Below are positions 43,601-55,600 of a stretch of DNA of 64,000 nt, piece after piece (positions within the stretch are counted from its first letter, which is position 1; the number at the start of each line of letters is the position of its first letter). The position numbers and the translations under genes are program-made. The stretch is taken from assembly GCA_949130485.1 (NCBI GenBank), contig OX422204.1, forward strand, positions 5,332,015-5,396,014, in the 5' to 3' direction. The notes beneath the pieces were generated by a model. The model was not told the DNA's origin and did no database searches. It was given only the letters and a program-made list of their open reading frames with translations. This DNA is from Agelas oroides. Taxonomy: Eukaryota; Porifera; Demospongiae; Agelasida; Agelasidae.

Positions 43601-46600
43601 TCTGTGTGTTGTTTCTGGCATTGGTACTAGGCACATCTACATGATTTGAAACTGTAGCCAAAGTATGCATGAGTTAAAACTGAAACCGGAAACACTGCGT
43701 ACTCCCACGCTAACATTATCAATGATTCTTGAATAAACAGTGAACACTGTGACAGTAGCTCATGTAGATATCAGTGTGCAATCAGTACCCTTAAGTGTTT
43801 CTGGACCATCACTGCTTTGCTAGATTGGATCTACCATTCTTAAACCAGTTTCAAATATGTGGGCTGTTCCAGTAGTGCAAGTATGCTCACATACATGTGG
43901 TATTGCTGCTAAATAAACTTTGTCCAGTAAACCAATTAACTGAGAGGAAAAAACACAATTTTAGTGTGTGTTTACATGATTGGTATGCTTACGTATTCAC
44001 ATTCCTTGGCCACTTGAGCATGATGTTTATGCACTGACCTGTTGAGGGGTTTAACAAGGTTCAATATTTGTTTATTATTCCGAGTGACGCTATATATACC
44101 ATTGTTCAATTGAGATTTCCTGTCATCATCAAAACTTTAGAATATGGTGTTACACTAGATCGTGACTGTCAGACTTACAGGCATAACAGCTCCAGCAATT
44201 AATTATAGTTGCATTGCTCAGAGGGAGCAGCATAATGGAAAATGCCGTCCATCTGGAATGTTGCCCTAGCAACCAACTGCCACACCCCATTATCACCTCA
44301 ACCCATTCCATTTTGTGTTATTCAAGTTTAACAATTTGGTAGCTAAGCAACATCCAGCAATTAGCAATGCAAGAGTGTGTGCATTGTATCAATAGCCCAA
44401 AGAAAAAAGTGTGATTTAGTATGCACAACATTGAGCATACTGGCATCTCCACCTGTGAGTGACCAACGGTATACGAATTGCAATTGTACACTACAATCTT
44501 CAAACGAAAGCTAACTCGATCATGGCATTTGCACATCGACAACACTTGATGATTATGATCGCTACGATCTTCAAACGAAAGCACAAAGGACAGCTGCACG
44601 AAGATACGTTGCCTTCGAAGAGCTTCTAACGACCTTTTGGATAAGGCCAGCCACCTGACTGCATTTTGTGCATGAGATAGCAGTCCCTATCTCCCAGTCA
44701 CCCCAGCACGGCTTATGAGGCCTGGTATTGGCTGAAACGTGTCCTGTGCAGTGGGTGACTACATAACATCTGGGGCTATTTTTTGGGGGGTGGTTCGTTG
44801 ATAGTTCATGTATAAGATAAGCAGGGTCTTTGCTCTAGTGACCCAAGCTTCCAACACGCAGCTATCATTTTTACACAGTAAGATGTACCTGGTCTGGCTA
44901 CTAGATTGGGGCAAGGAGCCAAACACAGATGCTCGCAGAGTGAGATCATTTGTGTACCTAGTCAAGTGGAGGGATCTTGAAGCGATGCTGCATCAGCAGC
45001 TTCAGAGAAGGCATAGACAACAGTTTCAGTCCAAGAGTTAGAGCAGTCACTTCTGGCGTGAACAGAAAACAATGTGCAGGCATTATTTGTGGTCCTACAG
45101 TCGTGTGGTATCGCAAAGTGTTTACACTATTCTCACTCTACAGTGAGTGTCTGATTATACCTGCCATCCGATGATTGCTAACCTACTCTATACCCAAGTG
45201 TGCTTGCAGCCACAATGAACAGACCTGCCATCCGATGATTGCTAACCTATTCTCACTCTGCAGTGAGTGTCTGATTATACCTGCCATCCGATGGTTGCTA
45301 ACCTATTCTCACTATGAACAGACCTGCCATCCGATGGTTGCTAACCTATTCTCACTATGAACAGACCTGCCATCCGATGGTTGCTAACCTATTCTCACTC
45401 TGCAGTGAGTGTCTGATTATACCTGCCATCCGATGGTTGCTAACCTACTCTCACTATGAACAGACCTGCCATCCGATGATTGCTAACCTACTCTCACTCT
45501 GCAGTGAGTGTCTGATTATACCTGCCATCCGATGGTTGCTAACCTATTCTCACTATGAACAGACCTGCCATCCGATGGTTGCTAACCTATTCTCACTATG
45601 AACAGACCTGCCATCCGATGATTGCTAACCTATTCTCACTCTGCAGTGAGTGTCTGATTATACCTGCCATCCGATGATTGCTAACCTACTCTCACTCTGC
45701 AGTGAGTGTCTGATTATACCTGCCATCCGATGATTGCTAACCTACTCTCACTATGAACAGACCTGCCATCCGATGATTGCTAACCTACTCTATACCCAAG
45801 TGTGCTTACAGACTTGTGACCCTAACCATGCCCACTCATTAATTAATACACTCCCACATTTTCAGCCAGCAAACTGCTGCTTAGAGCCCAAACCACCTTC
45901 TCCATCAAAAAAATTAACCCCCTACAGTTAATAGCATTTCTAAGCCCATTTGTAACACTACCCACCTCCTCCCCCCCTTTTTGCTAACACAGAACATTCA
46001 TGTATCTTTTCTGTGCACTGTGTAGATTCACATATCTAAAAAGTGCACCTTAAAGCTTTACATATCTTACTTAATACATCTTGCCTTTTCTAAATAGAGA
46101 GGTTTTTGGTGTAATATTCGTTTCACTGTTATTGTGTATATTGTATTTTGAATTTACACATAGTGTTCTATTCTCCTGCTATAGCAATCAAAGCAAGACT
46201 CTGGGATCATAATGGACCTCAGCATCTCACCACAAGACTCATTCAGTGAATCCGTATTTGATCCAACGAATGAGTTTCCAGTATCTTGTGACATCTCCTT
46301 TGACCCACCTTCTGGCTGCTCTTCACCGCAAGGCCTTAGCAGTGATAAAAGCTCATTCTTCTCCTTCTCCAGCTCGAACCTAACTTCACTGGGTGTATCC
46401 TCAGACCATCCTGAGACTATCGGCTCTCACCTCCAGCAACAACCACTGTCTGGCTCCTACCCAGATCACTGCTTGGCTGCACAGCCAAAGAAGGAACGTT
46501 TCTTCACACCTAGCTCTAGTATTGACATTCCAGAACATTCAGATGTTAGTGACACTGTAACATCGAGGAGAGACAGGTATGATGGTTGGTTGATTGAGCA

Positions 46601-49600
46601 TTTACAGTAGCTACTTTATACTGTGAAGGTGGAGCCTTGAATAGCTACTGTTATATTACGTTTTGTCACAAAGGGTGTGATGTTATGAGACAAAAGTGAA
46701 AAGCCAGTAGTCTCCCGAGTTTCTAAGCTGGCAGTGCCTCTACCACTGAGCTATAACCACTGGACAACCACCACTTGTCAAAATCCACTGTAGAAGTAGT
46801 ACTGAATGCTCCAGTTGCCACTGGCAGCCACTAGTGCACATTCAAGCTCAGTGGACTAGTGACTCAAGCCAAGAACCCTGGGTTCAATGCCTGGGTTTTC
46901 ACTTTCTGTCTGATAAAAACAAATCTTCCCCAACTGTTAATAGCTGCATGATTGTCATGAAACTGCAGATGGTAGCACTCAGCAGTGACCACAAATGATA
47001 GTGGAGTTATTTTGCATTGCTGTGTAACATACAGTGATACTTGAAAATAAGGATCAGCTGTTTCAATGCTGCATGTCCATGAACAAGGTTATGATTGTAT
47101 AGTACCACATTATTACAGTGAACAGAAGACATCTTGTGGTTCCAGTGTATGCTGCTGTGCAAGTGGGTGTGGGTCACATACTACTTTGGATGACGTACAC
47201 GTGAACAGGGTAAAGTTCCTATACCATAGAATGTGTATTGATCCTATTACCAGAAGCCATCTACAGTGGAACCTCTCTAATATGGACACCCTTGGGACCA
47301 AAAGAATTGTCCTGATTAGTGAGGTGTCCTTATTTCAGGGGGAGTATTTATATGAAGTTGGGACTCAGTCAAGTGTCCTGTATTATGTCCCACTAACCCC
47401 CACTAGGACTATAGTGGGGCAAGGTGTGGATTGGGCAAGTGGAAAACGCTGAAGTACAGAAACCGAAGTACGGAAGTGAGAAGAAAAGCTGCCTATCGGT
47501 ATTTAGTGCCTTTTGACTCACCACTGTGTGTGTTGAAGCCTTGCAGCCAAAGGTTGACTCTATCCTTCGATGTGAGAGCTGATCTTGGGATCTAGCACTG
47601 CAGCAAACGTCGCTATCACAATGCATGTAACTGGCAGTGAGTGTGGCCAGACCCAAACCAACTCGGACTAACGGTGAGTGGGCCAACCATGCGGGCTCTA
47701 TGTTCCTGATGTTCTCATGACAGTGATGCAGATGCAAGTGTTGTCATACTTTCTTGCCGATTATCTTCGCCAATATCTCAACCAGTTACAAAACTACTCA
47801 CGAGATACTAGCTAGCAAATAGTCACCGTAGTCTCGGAATGAGACCATGACAACTTAGACTACACACATGCTGAACGACTGTGTTAGTGCTCGCTGGAGT
47901 CTGATGCGTCAGTACCTGGCTCTCACATCGCTTAGAGACAGTCACCCTTTGGCTAGAAGGCACAGTTGTGAGTCAGTAAGGCACTTGACACTGATTGGTG
48001 GCTTTTCTTATCACTTTCATACTTCCGTTTCCATACTTCCGTTTCCATACTTCAGCGTTTTCCACTTGCCTGTGTGGACTAAAACATCGACTGTCCCTAT
48101 ATAATGGAGCAACCCTGTAATCAAATTCCCTTGAGATCACTGGAGAAGTGACACATCATTACCAGGTGACACATCATTACCAGGTGTCCTTATTTCAGGG
48201 GTGTCATTTAAGAGGGGTTCCACTGTAGTACTGATTACCACAGCTAACATTGAATTCTGCGAAACAGTATAGAAACAAAGTAACTAGCTGCTTGGTCATC
48301 ATGGGGGATGGGGGGGGAGGCTGAGTGAGCAGCACATTGCTGGTTTCATGTTTTGTCATGGCACATAGGCATGGGATAGCAAAGGTTCAGCTCAAAGGTT
48401 CAAATCATGAGCTGAACCTTTGCCATATACATGTATGAGTATCATTCATGCATGCTGTGCATATGGCTGCACCATAGACATTTCAACCTTCATGAATTAT
48501 TTGAATGTATTCATTTGAGATTCATGTCAAGTGTTTGGTCCAAGGAAACAATCAAGCAAACATGCACGTGTGCAATGCAGTCCTGCTAGTACCCCACAAA
48601 TTTCTTTTATTTAGCACCTGCCAAAAATCCGTGCAGTAAACTATGCCACTTCACAAACTGCTTGTTTAAGACGGCATTCACTAGGCTAGTGGTCTAGCTA
48701 TACAGTGGAACCCTGCTATTCCAAACCTCTGAAAAGCGGACACCTCGTTTTACGAACATTTTGCTCAGGTACAGATTGTATTCCCAATAACAGCCATTCA
48801 CTACAACCCCTGAAATGCAGACACCTCGCTATTCCTTAAAGTAGACAGGTTTTTCTGTCCCTTTAGTACCGGACTGTACAATATATATTCACTGGATAAT
48901 GGGGACGCTCGCATGCGTCTCACGCAAGATTGTCTGCCACTGCTAATCAATTCAACAAGTGGATATTATAATAGCACTGGTACGCACAGTACGTACTAGC
49001 CTCTGGTTAGCCTTTCCCGCCAGCGTACAGCATGGGGGAGCTCTGGAATGCACCTTTACTGCTACGCCTACCAAAAATATACCAGAAGCCTCCTAACTAC
49101 GGACACCTCTATATTCCGGACACACAGCCGTGGACCCATGGTGTCTGCATTAGAGGGGTTCCACTGTATTACGCCTACATGTATATACACACGTGTGATT
49201 TAGGGCACCCATGGACACTGGCTTATATCTAAGTATTGATCTGTATTGTGTAGGCTGTGAAAGAGTACCATCAGAGGGAGCTGAGACTAAAGAGTGAAGA
49301 AGTGAGTAGTGAGTGTTGTGTAGAGACTGTCATGCATATTGAATGTGTAGAAGACTTGTACCATAAATCTGGAAATTTACGTGGTAAAAATATTTTCGTG
49401 GTTTGTGTAAACCACAAAAATAAAAAACACGAAATATATTTTACAACAGATAATCATTACTGTCAGCACATTTTTGTACACGCAGTTTCACAGCACAGCT
49501 ACCTAGTTATTTCGCACGAGACGGCCTCTTCTTCGATACCCAAAGGTGACTCATGGCAAACGCGTGACAACTTTCTCAGTGTCTGATAAATTGTCTGCCT

Positions 49601-52600
49601 TTACAGTGTTCCTCGGTTCTCTTATGCATGCGAGTAGTTCGCCAACAGCTGTGTGGTAGCCACGAACACAGCAAGCTGTTTGTACTCCACATTTTCTTGG
49701 CGTGCGTAGTCTCGTTCCAGATCACTAAACCTGGAATGTAGAATCGATTTAATGCCGTTAAAAAATTTTCGTGGGTATCCTAGACCACGAAAATATTTTT
49801 ACATGAAAATTAAAAATTTTACAACATGAAAATTTCCAGATCTATGGTATTATAATACGTATATTTAAATGTGTATTATGCAATTGCTGCTGCATGTCAA
49901 TTATGGATCTTGTTTTGCCTCCAATTTGTTAGTTCCAGAAGCTTAAAGAACTGTATCACAAAGAAAAAGAGCGGGTACATGCTCTGAAGCAAAAGGTAGG
50001 TATCAAGGATGGTTTAGTACATAGTAATTAATTAGCATCCATCTACCAGGGTGTCCTCAGTCTTGTTCATAGCTTCCCATCACTTACAAAGTGTAATCGC
50101 ACACAAAGAGCAAAGGTACCAGGAAGCTTAGTAACGTATCTAGCTAGAAGTGCTATCTTACACGTAAACAAAGTGTTTAGTGTGTAGTTGGTTGAACAAC
50201 ATGGCCTTTCAGTCCTGAAATTACATTATACTTGTGATTCATCTATATACCAGGCCCATTTCTGCTTGTTCTGTACTGTGCTAGGAAAAAGGCCTGGGAA
50301 TGAGGGTAGAAAAAATTAATCACTAACTTTGTCACCTGTGTCTATTACAGCATGCGAGTTGCAAGAATTAAAACTATCATGCATAGCTGCATGTAATTCA
50401 CAATGCTGTTGTATGTTGCATATTTGTTGCTAGTCTTTCACTAGTTCCCTTGACATTGAGAAATATTATGACTTGTTTTCTTCCCATAGCTTGTCCATGC
50501 TCAAAGTTGTGCATTTTACGAGAAGATTAAAAAAGAACGAATGCAATCTAAGGTGAGAGGTTGGGCTCACTTTGGTAACGGCAGTTATGTTTTGGAGTGT
50601 GCATGGTTAGTGCAGAAAGGGCTGTATTGTACTGAAAGTTAGGACATGTTGTAACAACACACGTCTTGCAGGTGGCAGACTGCGAGCAGCAATTGGACTT
50701 TCTCATGAATCACCTGAAGATTTGTGATGAAAAGTACCTTGAGATGCATCATGAGAGGGAGGAGCTGAGGACACAGGTGGACAAGATGAGGTAAGGGTGT
50801 TTAAAACTGATGAAGTCCAGAGACACCTTAGTGTGTAATCCTGACCACTACCAGTAAACAGATACGGCCAGTTGCATGTAAACAAAAGTATTCATGGGAT
50901 GTTATTTGGTATTGATGCGTCTTGTGCTATTTTGGGGTGCTGATATGTGGCTGTGCATGGGATTTTCCCATTCTTTTGATTGCATTTAACAATCGTATAG
51001 TCTATTATAGTGCATATGGCAAGAAATTGAGCCTTTGTGCTATTGGACAGGGAAAAAACCAAGGCAATCACGCGAAAATAATCAATGTTGCAAACTTAGA
51101 TAGTACAAGGCCAACATTAGGCTATATGTTTTTGTGCGTCCCCAAAAAAGGGCACAAGATTGTAGTCCAGATGTAACATTTCAGTTAGTCCTTACATTTT
51201 GGGAACCAAAGTGGTAAGACAATGGTGTACAACCAGCAAAATGCATCATGGAGAGGTTTGGGCACAAGACAACAAAATGCAGACACTTGGGCATCTAAAC
51301 AGCCAAAGTATAGATGCTTGGATGGAGAAGTCACTGAGTGCAGGTTGTGTAAACATCTGTTACATCTGTAATCAGGAACTCAGAGGAAATTGACCCTCAC
51401 ACAGACTCAGAACGATTAAGGTAGCCTTAAATTTATTATTTGTAACACGGAAGTACACGAGGTTATTGCAATAGTTTACGGAAATTGAATGGCTGTATGT
51501 CCGAATTTCAGAAGGGATATCACTGAGACCGAGAACTGTGTGCAGAAGACAGAAGTAAAGCTCAAGTCATTTCGAGCAACAATGACCGATCGTCTTTGGC
51601 GGTTTATGCGGAACACTCGCCGGCCTTGGAACCAAGATCTGATGGCTTTTCTGTGTACAGGAGGAGTTGAAGTTGTCATAACCAAGTGGCATTTGTGCTG
51701 TTAATGCTGTGCTGCGAAAGCCTTAATGTTTAAATGTTAAGGACTACCCGAATATGCCCCAATTTTGGCCCATTTTCAATTATATAGCAGCCGTAAAAAG
51801 GATTGCTGTTTCATGCCACTGTGTTTCTGTTAGACCATGACCAGTGGCTACAGTGGCTTAGCTCTCAGGGTACGTCTTCAGTTCCGCATTTTGCTGTATT
51901 TATTGCTACAAATGAGATATTTACAGTTAAATTTACTATATATGTAAAAAGTTGATGGGTGTAGGATTTATATGTACATAGGCTGCCTTAACTGTTCTGA
52001 GGACCAGGAAACAGGAAATTAACTTTGTGTGGCCTCAGTTGGTTCTTACATGCAAGTGTTGTGGTGCAAGTAGAAAGTGATCTAATTCTAGCCTTTTTGA
52101 GTTGTCAATGCTAGAGCCATTTTTTTGCTGTGTATTTGAAAGGGGAGAACACGGTAACGTTTATTATTTGAGAATTGACAGAAGTAGAGAGAACTCAATT
52201 TCATGTGGGCAGTGCAGTGAGTCATGAGTGTGTGTACACAAACCCATTAACGTAAAATCAGCGCTCACTTGCTTACTTATGCCTGGCAAACTGCATGACT
52301 GCTGTTTACCCCAGAGAGTGGCTTTCATAGCAACACAGTGGTCTGCCCACACTGGTCGGCAGTGCCCGACCAGTTCTTTGCTACCCTGACCAGTACTTAC
52401 TTACCTTCACCGACCAGCACTAGCGCTACGCGGCTAGCAGCTTTGCACTACTGTTGAGTACATGTGCATTATATAGAGTAAGCCAGCGAGGCATATTTTT
52501 CGCATGTGCGCATGTCTGAAACTGCCTCGTGTGTGAATCTGAATCAGGCGGATGATGTCCATCTTGAACTACTTCTCACGAACCAACACTGTGAGCCGTC

Positions 52601-55600
52601 ACCGAAGCGAGTGCGTACCAGTGCAGACGATCCTGGCAGCGACAGCTCCAGCAGTGGGGATGAACTTCAGCTATCTTTGTAGTTGTTTGTTGTGCATGTG
52701 TGTAAGATTAAATTTTGTATTCTGAATTGCAAGCTTTTGTACAGTAATGACCGCCTCTCAGAAAATGCTGGGCAGAACACTGGCAACAATAAGTACCAAA
52801 ACAATTCTTTTCCAGGCTTTCCGCTGGGCTATACTTGTGTTTAAAGTTACCAGAACCAGCCCAGAACCACCCCTTGCTAGAACACAGCTATCTGTATTGT
52901 GGACTACACAGCTACAGGTGTGGGTACAATCAATGCTCTGCCTTCTTTCACTAGGTCCTCTTGATCTCTCTCCCCTCTACGTTACTAAATTATTCAAGCC
53001 CTTTTCATGCTTTTCCGTATTGCAAGTGATAGAAAGCTGGGCGGAACAAAGGTACCGGCATATTTTATGTTAAGAATAAAGAATGGACTGACATTTATGA
53101 GTGGTCTGGTGTAAATAGCCTTGCTCAGTTATTATATGTGGCAGTCCCAGGTAGAAATTGAACATTATTCCATTGTGTATTTCACAACAGAATAATGTTC
53201 ACTGTACCGCAGAGCTTGTTAAGGGTGGGGCTCATACGTGCTGTATAGATATGTCAGCCATTCATGTATCTACGTAGCGCGTTGCAGCACTTCAAACGCG
53301 GTAAAGCGAGAGAAATACACAAAAGAATAATGTTCGATTCTACCCGGGACTCCCACATATTGTGATGAAGTTTTTATTGTGGTTTGCATAGTGATGAAAC
53401 TTCATGATTCCAGATAGACAAATAGTAGCGATCTCCAACCTGTATGCCTTCACGCTCTGTAGTATAAAAATTTTAATGCAAAAACTGATAATGAAGATGT
53501 CTTCGATGGTTGATCACGAGAAAGCCCAGTCACTGCCCTTCCAAACAAAATTTGTTTCGTGCAAATCGGGCGAGTATTTCCGGAGTTACGCGTTAACGAT
53601 TTTTCTTACGTAAATCTACAATGGTTAACTAATGCGGAATAGAAATTGATAATAATTTGTATTGGATTTGTGGCACCGCCTACTGTTCATTTTGCGATGT
53701 GTTTCCGCAACTGGATAAGCTGTTTCTGAGCCGTTTGACTGCTCCAAGGTAAATCCAGGGCCCTGATTTCAGATCTGGGAGTTGTTTTACATCCAAAAAC
53801 ATGGATCTGTCGGTAAGCGAGTTAAAAGCAGCCCAAAATTCAGCACAAAATGTTTAACGGTGGATTACTCCCCATATTACAAGTAGATACAGGTTCGTTA
53901 GCACGAGCTTGATATACCCAGGACTGCATGCAGTTAATACATGTTCCTTGTTACTCCGGATTGTTATTTAGATCCTGCTGACACTGAATTGCTGAGATAA
54001 TTCTGTGCAAACAATAATTTCCACGTGCCTAGCTTGTCCCTAGCTGCACAGCTGGGCACTATGCAGGTCCCTGGAATCCGTGTTGAGACGGGAAAAGTAG
54101 TTGAGAGAGAAAATAGTGCAGTATTGACTATGCCAGATGCATGATGGTGTCAGAAATAAACAAAGGTCAATGTCTGCAAATATGAAGACTCTCAAGCCTC
54201 GGATTGACCTTAGAAAGCAAGTATACTAAGGCTAAATTACCCAGACAAAGAAGTCTTCTGAATCACAAGCAATTTTCAGTGGTTGAGCTACTCACTCACT
54301 TTGAGAACTTGAATTAAGACAACTCCAGCTCCACTTGATGGTCATGGTGAACCTCAATTGGGCCCAAGTGGTGTAATAAAGAGGGTGTACAATACTCGTA
54401 TACAGCTCATATCTAGAATACAGCTTCAGAAAGTGCACAATGTACGAATGTACAATATGAGAAAGGCGTTTTTACGCTAGGACTTTCATGAAGATATAGC
54501 AAGAAAATAGGGATTCGAATGTTTATAATCTTATTCCACTGTGTGATGTAAATGTTGTGTCAAAAATAGTGAACAAAAAATAAGTTTGTGACATTCGGTA
54601 AAACTTCTGTACTGCAAGTGAGATATAGTGAGAATTAGTGGATAATGCCAGGTATTCAATTGAAGCCATACAGGTTTGCACACTTCAAATTAAAAATTTG
54701 ATTTATATTAGCCTGTTTGGTGCAAGTTTCATGTTGATAGCTTGTTCAGAAGTGAAGATATTGAAAGAGAATGGAGTGCTATTTGCATGGTTACGGTGCC
54801 ATGTTTTCTATGGAAAATCTGGACAACCAGACTTTTACTTCTAAAAATCATAACTTGGGCCATGAATGAGATACAAATGTCAAACTTGCACTAATATCAA
54901 TCACTCTGGCTGCAAAAATTTTCTAAGCACTTTTAGTGTTGCATTTGTAAGGTTTCAATTTTAGTTGGAGATCGCTACAAATAGTCATGTAGCATGGAAT
55001 TGGCTGAAAGTCACACAGGGGGATTGAAAGTTTGAAAAATTATACGTTTTGAAGGCTGCAATGACTTCTGATAGTAATTAAGCACCTTAATTCAACTATC
55101 ATGGCACTGATCTTCTTCTCGGCAGGGTGCATGAGAGTGTTAACAGAAGTGTGCAAGCCGAGCTGGCCTTGCTGGAGGAGGAGAAGAAGGGTCTCTTGGA
55201 GTGGGTGGAGGAACTGGGAGCCAAGTATTTGAAGGCAGAGAATGATATTTGTTCATTGCGGAGAGAGTGCTTATGTGTCACGGAAGAGAAGGAGAGAGAG
55301 AAGGAGAGCAGGCAACAGTGCCAGCATGAAAGTCAGTGTTTGCAGAACATTGTGCAAGAAATAAGGGCTGAACTGCAGAGCTGCACGAGACTATTGGAAT
55401 ATCACTTTGCAGGGACTCATCCTGCCAGGTATACGTGTAGGTGGAATATGAGGGGGTACAAACAAATTGCTCATATTGCTGAATCATAATGTGTATTACA
55501 GGTTGCCTTTCACGAAGCCATGTGCTTGCTGAAAAGATGTGCTGGTTCTCTTTGAGCACTAACTTAGGAAGCTATAATATCTGAAGATAAATCTGCAAAC

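Noticed and set aside
45175-45931. Several 60-95 codon frames with HYEQTCHPMIANL repeats
   Set aside because: They are translations of the 40/60-bp satellite.
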